From Combretum micranthum (Eukaryota > Streptophyta > Magnoliopsida > Myrtales > Combretaceae): 64,000 nucleotides of DNA. The DNA is taken from positions 558,001-622,000 of the forward strand of contig JAMXBD010000057.1 in the NCBI GenBank assembly GCA_024138025.1. Direction: 5' to 3'. Of the stretch, positions 14,178 to 27,318 are shown piece after piece (position 1 is the stretch's first letter; every line of letters starts with the position of its first letter). Under the pieces are notes generated by a model. It did not search any database and was not told where the DNA came from. It worked only from the letters and a program-made list of their open reading frames with translations. The position numbers and the translations under genes are program-made.

Positions 14178-16554
14178 TGTTAAAGCCTTAATTCTATTGA
14201 TAAAGATCTTGAGAAAAATGGGCTTGAGGAGATTGTTAAGGCTTGTAACTAAAACAAGAAATAGTTAGTAGGCATCAAGCGGTTGTCTCACACAATCACA
14301 CCGATACTTAAGTTAGTAATATGGAGGAGAAAATCAACAAAGTGGTAGTAAGAGTATGTGAGAGTAGATATTTGCACTAGAAGGAGGAAAACTTATATAT
14401 AGGAGTTGAGTTAGCAACCGATAAGGATAGTGGATCATTATAATGGGTAGGTGCATCTCAATATAAATGAAAAGCATATCTCCTTGTTATGATGATATTC
14501 ATAATTCTTGGAGAGTGGGTTAAAGACAATTGATGTTGTTACTTTACCTAACAGATGTTAGTATGATTAATTTGCTCGGAGCTCTTCTAGTGATGCTTTA
14601 AGAAGCTTGCCCAGTAGCATGCAAATAGTGGTTGCACTATTACCAACCGAATAGCTCTGTTCCACAATGTGAAGTTGTTCCATGGTTCCAAAATAGGTTA
14701 AGTCAAACCTAAAGAGCTCGACTCAAGACCTAATGAGGTTTAATACCATACCTAAAATAGCCTATTAACACTCACCACCCTCTTAAATTCCCTTTAGTGA
14801 CAACTTAGCGAGATGATTAAGCATGTGGACAAATTGGTTAGTGTCATGACTGGGTTATTCTAGATTAAGAATCATATGGATCATTATAAACAAGTTTGCG
14901 AAGCATTGTGGGGGTCTTGATTGTGCCTCGATCTTTGAATCACTTCATGAAGTGGAATGGTCGAGCAAGTAAGTTACTTGAGCTAGACATGATCATGTTA
15001 AATAGGCCAAGATAACTTCAAAGAAGTGACTTTATGAGATCGAATCCATGGCCTAGTTGTGCCAGGCTAGCGAATACCTAACTATTGTGAGGTTTTGCCT
15101 CCCTCTTGTCAAGCTAGTTATAGAGATATCGAGCTTCATGAGTTAAAGTTTTGAGATGTTGACACATGGTATGTGTTGAACTAACTAAGGGTTAGTAATC
15201 CAAGGTAGGAATAGTTTCTCGAGGAAGATTTGTGCTGAAATACAAGTGACTTGTCAAAATACGGACAATGCCTAATGTTAGAGCTTTAGTTTTACTAGTT
15301 GAAATTTTGAGAAAATTAGGTCTATAGGATATCATTAAGGCCTATAAAACAAAGAATAGTTAATGGACACTAGGGGTTTGTTTGAGTTAATAATTTGTGA
15401 AAGCAAAGTGATAGAGTGATAACAAGAGTATATAAGGGCCGATCTTTCGTACCAAAATGTGGAAAGACCTATACATAGGAGTTAAGGTGGGGACTGATAA
15501 GGAAAGTGGATCACAATAATGGGTAAGTGCATTTCAATATATTAAGGAAGCATATCCCAATATTTGGAAAGCATATCTTCCCATTATGATGGTACCTAAG
15601 ATTCCTAGAGAGTAAGTTCAAGACAATCGGATGCAACTAGGGATTACTCAACAAATGCCAATTTGATTAATAAACTTGGAGTTCTTTCAATGATGCTTTA
15701 GAAAGCTTTCTTAGCAACGCATAAGGAGTAGCTAAACTATTATCAATTGCATAGCTTATTCCAACCCTAAGAAGTTATTATGAGTAGAGGTGGGTAAACA
15801 AGCTTGGCGAGTTAGGTCGGGCTTGCCCTCATCGGCCCATAAGTTAGACGTGCCAAGTCATTTGGGCCCGCTTTTAAACCGGCCAAAATTTGTAGGCTCG
15901 GGTCCAACCCACTTTAGCCCTCAAGCTAAACGAGCCAGCCTATAGGCCAAATGATTTTTTTTTATTTTTTACTTTTATTATTTTTTATGTTAGTTTATGT
16001 AAAAATTAGAATATTTATATATTTTAGGATTTTATATATATTAAAGATTAATTTTGTTACCATTTTAATTATTTATAAATAAAACAAGTTTTTAAATGAT
16101 TTATTAAATATCATATTATGTTTAATTCAATAGATATATACTTTAAAAAATGTTATAATGCTTATGATGCATGTATCAATTTATTTTCTTCCATAATATA
16201 TCATAAAGAATCACTGATATGTTATTACATTATTCTTATTCTTAAACTTTTCCTCTTTTTTTTCTTTTAAATCTTGGCTCATGAGCTGACCTGGCCTATC
16301 ATGGGCCAACTCGCTTTAGCCCATGCGCTAAACGAGTTTGGCCAATTTGGCCTGCATTTAAAAGGGTAAAAAAAATTGGTTGCAGCCCGCTTTTTTAAGA
16401 GGATAGACAGGCCAACTTATGGGCCACGACCAATATGCCCAGCTCTCGTTTTAAGGTCCAAAAAGAGATGGAGTTAAGCCCAAAGAGTTTGGACCAATAC
16501 TTAATTAGGTCGATATGAGTCCATAGGGCCCATGTCAAAAATAGTCTACCAACA
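14178..16554 (-). mobile_element. Short non-coding LTR element, complete copy
   Basis: LTR1 is 14178-14770. LTR2 is 15276-16554, ends CTACCAACA, and is interrupted by a hAT-like insertion at 15786-16446. The two LTRs are clearly homologous but well diverged, so the element is old. The flanks CTGGG and CTAGA could be a decayed 5-bp target duplication. No gag or pol is present, so it would depend on another element for movement. Confidence 0.65.
15786..16446. mobile_element. hAT-like non-autonomous insertion in an LTR
   Basis: The ends AGAGGTGGGTA and, reversed, AGAGCTGGGCA match. Both arms hold GGCCCATAAGTT and GGCC-rich phrases around an AT-rich core, a pattern of plant hAT MITEs. It interrupts the alignment of LTR2 with LTR1 exactly here. 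An 8-bp target duplication could not be confirmed. Confidence 0.5.
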
Positions 16555-16571
16555 CTAGAAACTGGATATGC

Positions 16572-16658
16572 AAAATGAATATAGTGTAAATAAGTAGATG
16601 AATGAATAATAAACAAAATGAATATAGGTGTAGATAAGTAGATGAATGAATAATAAAT
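16572..16658 (+). repeat. Two-unit 43-bp tandem repeat
   Basis: AAAATGAATATAG...AAGTAGATGAATGAATAATAAA occurs twice in succession with a few changes. Confidence 0.85.
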
Positions 16659-19600
16659 AAAGAATGGATCATATATATTATAGAAATTAGTCTTTGGTTT
16701 ATATCATATATTGTTCACATATGTATATAAAACATCATGTTGCTCATGAATCTAAGAAGAAGTTTGTATTTGAATCGTTTACTAATCGAGCTCAACTTAA
16801 GTCGAGATTGCACAACTTGGTGGATGATTCAATTATTTATGACTTTACATATAAATAATAGCTATATAACGTCCGCGTGTGCGTAACAGAGAAAGTCCTC
16901 TTGGGTATTTCTCTCTCTCTCTTTTTTTTTTTTTTTTAAACAGAGATTAGAACTCTGATGATATTGGCAATAGGACATTCGGCTCTACCAATCCTGTTTT
17001 GAAAGTTAAACACGCTTTTTCTATATTTTTGTACATAGGTTTTCTGTTCATGGACCTTGCTTTGAAAAAAAGAAAAAGAAAACCCTTAAAGTGGGGCAGC
17101 AACAGGTATAGGCTGCAGCTATTCGAGTTCTAGAAGCTGTGTCGTCTATTATAGAAGGAACGAGGAAGGAGATGGAGGATTAAAACAAATATTAGTGTGC
17201 ATAGGTGACCGGTGCAATGGCACGTGGTTTTTGTTTTACACCGTAATCAAATCAAAAGTGTGAAGCAATAACTTTTTTCTTTTTGGTGGTACACCCTCAT
17301 CCACATGCCAACTTGCCATGCTTTCCCTTTTGTTCGTAAGTTGACTTTGTATAACAAGTCATGCCACCATTAAAAGTTAAAAGAACCCTCACTAGTGGCT
17401 TATGTATATCCCATTCACAATTTCAAATTGCTAAAACATTGGTCGCACAGAACGAGACGTATAGCTTCGATATTTTATAGTTTAATGATATATTTTTTTT
17501 ATTTTTGAAGTAAGATGTATCGGGTTTGAATTCCTCCGGTCCGTCGTTGTAATAGTTGAAAAAAATAACATGAGGCATATAGAATATGAAACATATAAGA
17601 TAATAAAATATATAGTATGATATTAGATGAGTATTACTTCTGTAATACGTGACTTATATAGAGTATATATTTTAATTTGTTGTTTGTAAACCATAAAATA
17701 ACCTTTATAATTAATTCTCTTTCTACGTATGATGATCATATGAATTGAATAAGTAGTATTTAACATAAATGCATGTCATGAATTTTCACTATATCAGGCA
17801 AAATTTAAAGGGAAAAAACGTAAAAAATAATAGGAAATGAAAGAAAAAAAATGGTAGAATCAGCTTTCTTTGTTTATTATTGCTAAGAAAAAGAGAGAGG
17901 AAATTGCTCCTTTTCCCCCTTTATTTGGTCAGATGAGGAAAAAAAACAAATAAAACGTCTAGCAAATTAAATTAGCCCTCATCAAGGGTGATCTGTGTGC
18001 TTGCAATATAAATCTAAATAAGCTTTTTCAAATTCCCTGATTATTATATGAGCAAAGCGTGTTAAAAGGTTTAAAGAGATATAAAATACACTTAAATACA
18101 CGGACATCTCTCCATAGGATAGGAAATAATCCTAAGAGATGTGTATCCACTATGAAAATCACTTTAACAAGAACTCTCTTGTTGCAGTAGGACTGTGAGA
18201 GACAAAAACCAAAGCTATTTAAAATGAACCTTAAAATAAACTTAGGAAAAATTTAAAATGAAAAGGGTTTCTTTGAAGGGAACTACTAAAGCCGTGTGAC
18301 TCAATCATCTTAATTAACATATTAATCATTTCAATAATGCAATTACAGCTAGATAAGAATCAAAGCTATTAAATAACCGACAGACTTATGCCCTTAAAAG
18401 AGATGACAGGCCATATAATTTGTCTTTCTTTGAATACAAGTATTCTCATAATCAAATTGAAAGAAACTTATAAATTTAAAAAAATTAGGTTTGTAATGAA
18501 ATGAAAAACCATTAACTTAATTAAATAACTTTTAGATCTAACCTTAAAATCATTTTCAGAGTAATAAGGCAATGACAATTAAACCCTAAGAATGTATTTA
18601 GTATTTATGAAGAAAATTGATAGATTCAAAAGGGGTTAAAAGAAAACAAAGGAAAACATCTCTTCCAATCTATAATGATTCGTTAGTTATTTCGAAAATT
18701 CAAATTGATTAGTTAACCAAAGTAAAAGATAGTTAAGCTAATTAATTTAAATGGATGCGTGAGTTTGTTATATGTTGATTGATGCATTTGTCTATCCGAT
18801 TTGAATGTGGTTTTGTTTATAAATTGATGTGCTTGTGAAACATATAGTTGTTTGTTGGGCTATACTCATCCACCATGGTTAACTTTTTTTTTTTTTTTTT
18901 TTTTTGAGGTGATAATGGGAAGGACATGGAGTACAAAAAAGTGCAAGATCTCACCTTACATGTCCTGCATAGGGATGCAACTGATCCTAATGCCTTTGGG
19001 TTTGTAGCTTTACATTTTCACTGCCAATGTATTAGGGTAAGGAGATGGTAAATAGATATATGTTGAAACGTACTTGAGCCAAAGGAGACTTTACTGACAT
19101 TATTTATCTAGCTTTTGGGATTATTTGTAAGGATATGTTTTTATTTATTTATTTTTTTATTGTTTGCTCTAAGGATGTATTTATTTGTGGGAAGCATAAT
19201 TTGACACTCAATTCAATATTTCTTATATTTAAAGTATGCAATTGTTAAATATAAAATAAGTAACCAATAAGTGGTGATAGTGACCGGTACTAGCAGTGAT
19301 GGCTAACGACTACGAAAAAAAATTCTAAATGAAAATGACTTCTCCTTTTTAAGATAGAAATCATTTTCTTATTTTCATTCATATTTGCCTAGTATTAATC
19401 ACATCATTCCTCATTGTGACCTTTATCTACCATCATTAATTATTACTAAAAATCACTTACATCCCTAAAACATTTTCTATAAAAGAAACATGTCCCACAA
19501 TATGAATTGAAAAATGAAATGGTTTTCAATGACATACTCCCACTTCTCAGCTCACAACAAAATGATATAACAGCTTTTGTTTCTTTTTTTTTTCTTTTCC

Positions 19601-20315
19601 TTTTTCTTCTTCTTTTCTTTTTAATTTTCAATATATTCTACAAATTTGCTTCCTATATGAAGCAAGCAAAATGCTGAAGTAAGTCTAACAATCTAATAAA
19701 AAGTGAAATGGTTGTATAATCGAGACAATAGGCGAGATCCACAAAGTAAGTTAAAAAACAAATTATTCAATGGAGCATTATTGTCAAAGGCATCATCATA
19801 TAAATAATAAATCATGATATTGCGGTATTTTATTAGTTTTTTCTCATTGGGACGAGTAGAAAGTTTTGAAATAATAGAGACGTAAGCTATTGCTATATGT
19901 CTTTTTTCTTGCAATGATATTAATTCTTGAAACCAAGATCAAATTCCTAGAAATGGTGAAAATTCAAAATCTTCATGCAATGCATTTACTATTAATTCAA
20001 ACGATCCGACTTAGATTGAAGCCATCCTCTGAATTTGGACGTATGGTTCTTATATTACACATTTTTTATAACATCAGTCAATCTTAATTATGTTGTTTGT
20101 TAGAAAAATATTAATATGTGACTCAAGGTATTTGTTAAGATATTATATAAGAATTTTTTTCATAAATTATACCTTTTTTTTATTATATCTAGGTGCTTAA
20201 GAAGTTCTATGTACACTTTTAACTAGAAGAGGTGAATGTATTTTCGGTTGATAAATGATATGAGGTAAAGATAAGATCACAATTCTTTAGAAATAATATA
20301 TATATTATATATATA
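16659..20315. other. AT-rich intergenic stretch without recognisable genes
   Basis: This holds a CT/T run at 16909-16937, a T22 run at 18884-18905 and scattered A- and T-rich tracts. The open frames at 19446-20087 are short, lysine- or leucine-biased and match no family I recognise. A moderately GC-richer patch at 17040-17400 contains no open frame of note. Confidence 0.6.
18884..18905. repeat. T22 homopolymer
   Basis: A single run of about 22 T on the plus strand. It could be the reverse-complemented poly-A tail of a retroposed sequence, but no coding match lies next to it. Confidence 0.85.
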
Positions 20316-20700
20316 TGTTAGGGTGCAAGTGTAAGAATCTCACATGGGAAATATGGGTCTTATGTGAAAAGTTTATAAAAATAAAAGATCCAAAAAGACC
20401 AATTAACCCATTACCTTAAGGTTTTGGTTATAGATGGTGTCAAAAGCTCATTTGTGTAATTCTTCACAAAACTCATTAGATTTCTCCATATTAAAGCCAT
20501 ATTCCAAGGGAGATTGTTATGCAAATGTGAGAATCCCACATGAGAAATATAAGTATTATGTGAAGAGTTTATAAAAAAAATGACCCATTAACCCATTGTC
20601 TTAAGGTTTTAGGATATAGAAGGTGTCAAAAACCTATTTGTGTAATCATTCACAAAGCCCATTGGATTTCTTCACATTGAAGGCATACTAGATCCTAAAA
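20316..20700 (+). repeat. TRIM-related 199-bp direct repeat (two units)
   Basis: Units start at 20316 (TGTTAGGGTGCAAGTGT) and 20515 (TGTTATGCAAATGTGAG) and share CACATG(G/A)GAAATAT, AAGTTTATAAAAA and CTTAAGGTTTT blocks. The head resembles the LTR of the TRIM at 30683-31396 (TGTTAGGATACAAGT..CATATGGGAAATATG). The second unit ends near ATCCTAAAA. Two LTRs with almost no internal region is the likeliest reading. Confidence 0.55.
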
Positions 20701-22960
20701 TAAATAAATATATATATATATATATATATATATTAGCAACAACATTATTTGGTTGCATATAATAAAGTATTGTCCATAACTTGCTTATGGGAAGTTGATT
20801 TCATGGATAGAGTATAAAAATATATAGCAAAATACCATTGTTCCTTTTTCCTTTAACTTCAAGAAAAAAAATTACAATTCTTCATTTTATAATGGTAGAA
20901 ATCCCTACAAAATAATTATTCTACAATCTAATAGAGGTTTTTCAAAATTAGAATTACCACACAAATTCTAAGTTTGTATGGTTGTGTATTTAAAATATGG
21001 TTCATCTATAAAAAAAGAAGTTACCGGTGTGTTGTTAACAATATTTTTCATCCGTTTAACCTAATGAAACTTTTCATATTGTCTATGACTATGTAGCCAA
21101 GTGGTATCAAGTTCTGATTCAATCATTGTATTGTACTCGCTCTAATAGCTATCTTACTATAATGAAAAAAATAAAAAAATAAAAACTTTTCACATTTGTA
21201 TATGTGTGCTAATTACTAATTAGTTGTCCTGATAACATGCCAGGGGTATATATTGTGGCCTAACTTGAGATCTCCATATTAGAGAACGACATGTGTTAGA
21301 ATATTTTAGGCAACAAATGAGATGAATTTTTAGTCCATCATGGTTTAAAGAAGCTATGGATTCTGCTTCTATAAATATGGATGAAAATCAAAATAAAATA
21401 TACGCTATTGAAAATACAACAGCTTTTTACCTTTTTTTTCTTTCAAACACATTTTGTTTTATCAAAAGTAACTTCTTTTCTTAACCTATTGAGTATCCTA
21501 CGTTACTAATATTATAACTAAAGTTGAATAATTTATATATAGATTAATGTAGGAATAAAGACTATAATGCTTTTAGGTTCAATTATTATTTTGATTTTAA
21601 AATTTACCTCATTTAAAAATAAATTTCAATTCTTTCATTTTTTTTTAACTGAGAAATATCATGGATCCTAGGTCCAAAATTATGAATTTGGTTTCAAATC
21701 CATCAATTTATTTAAGAATTGACAAGTTTGGGTGAGGTTGAGACCAGTCTAGATGGATATATGGGACACACTAATAGTGGCTAATTGTGGGGGGTGGTAC
21801 TTAGATGGAAAAGTGTTAGTATAACTCACATACCCTCCTTTTGTTTAAAAGGAAAAGGTAAGCCCTTAAATGCATATTTCAAAAATATGTGCTAATAGTG
21901 GATAAATTCTAAATGTTAAAGCCATGAATATAAGATTAGGTTCAATAAGTTAAAACTTTTATACATTTAAAGCGCTATCAAAGTAAGGAATGCTTGAGCT
22001 AGTCACCCTTGAAATTTTTTTTAAATCTTATTTAAGGAAGTAGATTTTTCTTTTTTTCTTTTTTTTTTTTCATTACAATAGGAGAGGATATTTGAACATG
22101 ATTTATTCTAATGAGAACACTAGTGTTAATACTATTAAGTTATAAAACTACTAATTACAATCATGTAGTCTAAAAATTTATATTTATCATAGGTACGACT
22201 TTACATATATTAGTTCACAGTATACATCAGGGTAATTCCTTCTTTCGATTTCCTCACCAACACCCGCGCGAGCAAATTAAATTTAACCCTTTCAAATAAA
22301 TATTTTAAATTAAATTTATCATACCATTATTCATTGCCTGCACTAATACTTCTCGACTAAGAAATGTTTATCAATTCTATTTCTCCAAAGACAATGAAGG
22401 AGAATAAAGTTCAGAAGTAAAATTTAGATGATATTATAATATTTAACAAGTTTAAACTTTAATTTAAAATTTTTATCGGTAGAAGTTTCATCAAGTATGA
22501 TTTTTGAAAATTTCAAAACTCCAATTATGAAATTGAAAAGAAAAATGCAACATACGATTTCTTCAAAGAGTGAACACAAATTGAATTCATATAAGTAAAG
22601 CTGTATTCATTATGATCCGTCGTTCAAAATGCATGATGGAATATTCCCTAACAAATTTCCACAAATGCAAAGGATTTATAAATGTATGTTATATTTGGTT
22701 CATTGGAACTGAATAAGATTGAAAACTATTAATATTTTTTTCTTTTATGATTAAGAGTGTTTTTAGAAGAAAAAAATATTTCATTACAATTTATTTCACA
22801 TAAAGAATAAATCAATATTTTCATTGCAATAAAGATAAAATATCAATCATATTGATGTTAACTAAGGCAAAATCGTTCTCCTAACCCCCAAAAAAAAGTA
22901 ATGAGTCAATTATTTATTTTTAGCAACATTTTCTATTAAATACGAAAGATATTACATGTT
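20701..22960. other. AT-rich intergenic stretch
   Basis: No gene is seen. It contains a TA microsatellite (20708-20734) and T-rich tracts near 21430, 21640 and 22060. Confidence 0.6.
20708..20734. repeat. TA microsatellite
   Basis: An uninterrupted TA run directly after the TRIM-related repeat. Confidence 0.9.
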
Positions 22961-22969
22961 TAATATAAC

Positions 22970-23270
22970 TTAAAAAAAATTACATAAAATGAGCTCGGAG
23001 AAAAAAATTACATGAATAGTATCGGTGTATCGTATAAGAAAGATGCGATATAGGTTTTGTATGTGTATTGTTGCTTGGTTATGCGATACAGATATGTATA
23101 TCATATAATCAAGCGGCAATACATATGGAAGACTGTATTGCTTACTCCATATGCGATACATAGATGTCCATATTTTTATTTTTGTATAAGTTGTTGTATT
23201 GCCTAACCCATATGCAACATAAGGATAATTGCTCGTATCTCAAGTCCAATAAGTGATATAGCAATACTAA
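22970..23270. repeat. Degenerate repeat with ATGCGATACAT / GTATTGC motifs
   Basis: GTATTGCTTACTCCATATGCG at 23134 and GTATTGCCTAACCCATATGC at 23194 are direct repeats. GCGATACA motifs recur on the plus strand. The origin is unknown. Confidence 0.5.
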
Positions 23271-23369
23271 TTTTATATTTATTTTTATATAATTTGTATT
23301 TATATACTTTTTTTAAAAAAAATATTAAACACGTATTTCACTCGTTAAATACATGTGAAATAGGATTAT

Positions 23370-23650
23370 GAGATCAGCCGCCTTTGCTCAGCTAAATTAA
23401 TCCTTGTGAAATGTGAAGGCAATAAATTGCCATTTAATTGGCAATCGGCATGTATGTCTGAAAGCACCCGGCGCCAGCTTGGACTCCTGCGTTGCATCTA
23501 TGGGTCCCCCCACAAAGATGTCTTTCCCACTCCATTCTTGATAAGTCAAAACCTTTCATTCTCCGGCAATCTGCACGCAAAGGACAAGAAACGGAATTAC
23601 AAAAGTCAATCCACGAGCATAGATTTCATAGGATTGAGTTGAAAGAATAT
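23370..23650 (+). other. GC-richer patch with overlapping short open frames
   Basis: A patch of about 280 bp (ACCCGGCGCCAGCTTGGACTC etc.) stands out from the AT-rich surroundings. Two frames of 76-78 codons overlap in it (23406-23642 and 23492-23722). Neither resembles a family I know, and both look like chance. It could be a gene fragment, a non-coding exon or a remnant promoter. Confidence 0.3.
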
Positions 23651-23811
23651 GTCATGTTTGAGCTGAACACATTCACCAAAAGATTTTCCTCTTTCTTTCT
23701 TCTTTTTAAATGCGTTTGGTGATGTTATGATAAGATACGTCTTTTGCTTCTAATTGTTTTCTTTAAATTCATGACATTCCAAAACAATATACCTAAATCT
23801 AGATTTATGCC

Positions 23812-23879
23812 CGTCTTTTCAGATTATCCATGTCCAATATTCTTCCGTCTTTTCAGATTATCCACATCCAATATTCTTG
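23812..23879 (+). repeat. Two-unit 34-bp tandem repeat
   Basis: CGTCTTTTCAGATTATCCA(T/C)(G/A)TCCAATATTCTT appears twice in a row with two substitutions. Confidence 0.85.
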
Positions 23880-24279
23880 ATATGGACAGATTTTTAAACT
23901 AAGAAACATGTAAGATTCTTACGAATATAGAGAAATTTTTAACTTTTTGGGATCCTCTCTTAAGTATGTTAAAAAGCATATTCCTTTGTAATATTTTATT
24001 CCTTTTAAGAATATTATGTAAAAATAAATAGGACTGATAAAAGTTTAAAAAAAAATAAAAAGAACCCACAAAAATAATCTTAGAATAAAGTTGTGAGGCC
24101 TTCAAGGAAGAGATGTCCTTATAAACCTTAAAAAATTCCTTACGAATATGGATGATCTTAAAACAATATGATTTTGAGGATACTACGTTAGAACATGAAG
24201 AACCAATAATCTTTTCACTTTATTTTTTGAAGTTTTTAAGAAGTAGCTCTTAAGTTTTGAAGTTTTTAAAAAGTAGAGC

Positions 24280-24560
24280 TTAAATATTTGATAAAATTGC
24301 AAATAATCTTTCAAACTTTGATTTAAGTGTTATATATCCCTAAATTTTCAAATTATAAATAATCATCCTAATTCTGACAAAATCAGAAAATGAAGGACAT
24401 TTGATTTATTAACTCAGTAGAATATATTGAGATATATTGATCAATTTGACGAGGTGTTTTTATGTCAACATAAAAGTTTAGGAGGTGATTTGCATCTTTC
24501 GGATCATTTGCTAATTTGTCAAAATTAAGGGGTTATTTGCGACTTATAAAAGTTAATGAT
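24280..24560. mobile_element. Probable palindromic MITE
   Basis: The left arm (TTGATAAAATTGCAAATAATC..CCCTAAATTTTC) pairs imperfectly with the reversed right arm (TTATAAGTCGCAAATAACCCC..). Internal GCAAAT..ATC blocks repeat on opposite strands. Ends and target duplication are not resolved. Confidence 0.45.
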
Positions 24561-26259
24561 TTGCACATGCACCAAGTTTATGAGTTTCGTTACACATTTC
24601 TTTTTTTTTTTTTATAATTTGTGAAGCCACACTATAAATATTAAAAAAAAAAAAAAGAATAGCCATTGCAACGAAAATAAGTCACATGGTACATAGAAGA
24701 TACCTAGCAAAGAGGCTGAAAATGACCATTCAATAAGAGAAAAAAATCGTAAAAACCAGTCTTCTAACCAAAAAATATCTTAAGTGGGGGCCCAGGTTTA
24801 CGGCAGACATAGAGGTCCTTCACCGAGGTTAAAGTTCTTAATCTGAAACCTTTTCAAGCAATTACGACTTTTATAATATTTTAAGATTGGTTATATAATA
24901 CTATATTATATATATGTATGTGCATATCTTCTGATTTGCATTTGCTTTTTCTATGAATTTTGACCTCACCACTCATGCAGGACCAATTCCATGGTTCGCC
25001 CTTGGTAACTAACATGTTACAGTGTAATACTAATACCCATCTAAATTAAGTGAATTACTAATAATTTCGATCCATCTATTCGTTGTAATCATGGAATGGA
25101 AAATCAGCAGTTTGAATAGGATGGCTGCGGTCGGATTGAGCATTGACCACAGTGTGTCTGTCGGCACCAGTTAAATAATTCTAATGAAATTGCTAAACTA
25201 AACTACGATAATAAGCCATAATAGTTTCATGGTCTAATAACATTTTTTTTTATTTCTTATGTGAAAAGATCCTAGCTTCGAATATCCTCTCGCTAAATAG
25301 AAAAAAAAAATAATAATAAGTACGATAATGAGTGGGTTTAAAGTGCATTATGCAGACTTTCAGGAAATGCTTTGTTCTAATTTCTTATACACTGTCTGAC
25401 TCGTGAAAAATATATTTGTAATTTACTGTCTACTTGCAAAATCTGAGCTTGCATCTTTGGTGTCCATAAGTCAACCAATACAGTGCTCTTCCCCATATGG
25501 TTTATAGGTGCAGTCGGCAATGGAAATTTTTATTCGTAAAAAACTAAGATAATCGTTCTATAATGATAAATTCTTTATTCTCTCATCTATGCAAAAACTT
25601 TACTATTAATAAATAATTAGATTATAATATTTTTCTTATTAATTAAACAAATAATAAATAACTTGATAGATATCGATAAAATCATAAAATTAATTAATTA
25701 TAAAAATATAAAAATACTTATTCAATTTAAATAAATAAGAATGATTGATAAGGAACAAAAACAATTATACAAATCCAAGGCTAAAGTATTGTTACAATGA
25801 GGATTCGGTAATCCGCCTAATTATGGATCCAAAATTGCTGCGGTGGAATTGATCCTTGCCTACGAAATCGGAGAAAGGCCAACGAGAGCCAACTTTGCTT
25901 ATATTTTATTACTTTCAAGATAATCTAATTCTATGAAAAGATGCTTCTTTCCGACTTCGTCTTTTGCCTTGTAGCCGCAATAATGGCGTCGTCTTCTCGA
26001 TCACCCATATATATCCCGGCGTGGCCGCGAGTTTATCAAATGTGTTAATCCATTCGTGGCCGCAGGTCGGCAATAGCTTTTTTTATCTTTTTTTTCTCAA
26101 TATAACGTATACAATACGACTAGGATTTGCAGTATTATTGTAATTGCTATTGCATATGAGATCATATAAGTTGGATACAAAACCTAATAAACTTCCCTTC
26201 AACTCATATAAGAGTTTCCATCACATCGGTTATCTATTACAAAAAAATGAGTTTGTCCT
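24561..26259. other. Intergenic stretch with a small GC-richer island
   Basis: Mostly AT-rich. A richer segment at 25790-26070 contains a 21-codon frame starting ATGGCGTCGTCTTCTCGATC at 25983 that stops after QMC. It has no recognisable product. The segment may be a gene-promoter relic. Confidence 0.4.
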
Positions 26260-27187
26260 ACGTAGAATTTTAGTCATCACATAAGAACCATTTTATTAAT
26301 ATGAATCTTCTCTAACTTGAAGAGCTTTACTTCCACCAATACATTTTGAATACAATGATATCCTACATTAGTATGTTTAGATTTAAAATGAGAATATGAT
26401 TTTCATTGAGGTATATAACCCTCTAGTTGTCACAATATAATTTAAAATTTTCTTACTCTTGACCTATCTCTTAAAAAAAAAATTTCATTCACAAGAATCC
26501 CTTGCTAGCTTTAGTATTGCAAATATTTTGCTTCGATGGTGGATGACGCAATACATATTTGTAATTTAGATTACCAAGACACAGCTCCCCTTACATAAGT
26601 AATCAAATAACCCAATATAGACTTTTTGGAATCAAGATCACCTGCCATATTTGCATATGTAACGCTTCCAATGCATGTTTACTACTATCGAACTACAAAT
26701 GTAATCTAGAAATGTCTCTAAGATGTTTGAGAATCCATTTAACTCTGGCCCAGGGTTCTTTACCTGGAGTTGAAAGATAGCGGCTAAGAACACTAATAGC
26801 AGGAGTGATATTTGTTTAGTGTACACCATAGCATTTATTTGACTATCAATAGCTAAAGCATACAATATCTTCTTCATCTCTTCTTTATTTGTCTTGCTTT
26901 TAGATACAACTAAAAATTGAGTTTAAAGTGACTTACAGGTGATAAAAAAACAAATAGATGTTGTCTTGCTTATGTTACATCTCTCTAATGTCCTTTCTTG
27001 ATATCTCTCATGTAATAACTACAATTTATCACTCTTTTTGCTACGTATAATTCTCATATCGAGAATTCAATGCAAAAGTCCTAAATCTTCCATAACAAAT
27101 AACTTGCTCAATGCATTTTTTTAGGTCTTGAATTTGCTTGGTATTATAACAAAAAATGAATATTTTAGCTACATATATCAAAAGAAG
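26260..27187 (-). pseudogene. Ty1/copia pol relic: RT C-terminal part and RNase H
   Basis: Read on the minus strand across several frameshifts and stops. It starts with LLLIYVAKIFIFCYNTKQIQDLKK (27185-27110), where the RT YVDD box has become YVAK. LDMRIIRSKKSDKL, then EEMKKILYALAIDS follow, the start of the copia RNase H entry. Next come PGKEPWARVKWILKHLRDISRL, KKS..GYLITYVRGAVSW, ASSTIEAKYL and YCDN. These match the usual order of a plant copia polyprotein (Tork-like). Loss of the catalytic aspartates and the many breaks mean it is dead. Its upstream RT part lies at 29715-29930, displaced by later insertions. Confidence 0.85.
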
Positions 27188-27318
27188 GGGCAAATGCAAA
27201 TATATGTCATGTATTTTGGTATTTTTATAAACAAATGATTTGAGTTTTTGTTTTTTCGTAAATACATGCTTTGTGTTTTGATACCTTTGCCAACAAGTGA
27301 CTTGTATTTTATTTTTAT

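Larger units (their letters stand above)
8229..15459 (+). repeat. Right copy of the ~7.2-kb direct duplication
   Basis: This repeats 1-7243 with very high identity and a period of about 8.23 kb. It follows directly on an (AT)n run at 8205-8228. Unlike the left copy, sequence at its right end continues smoothly through the LTR element, so this copy preserves the older right-hand context. It contains the same MITE, AT-rich, LTR-like and palindromic segments, listed separately. Confidence 0.95.

Noticed and set aside
19446..19914. Short lysine-rich frames
   Set aside because: The first comes from a T-rich/C-rich tract read in reverse; neither has support as a gene.
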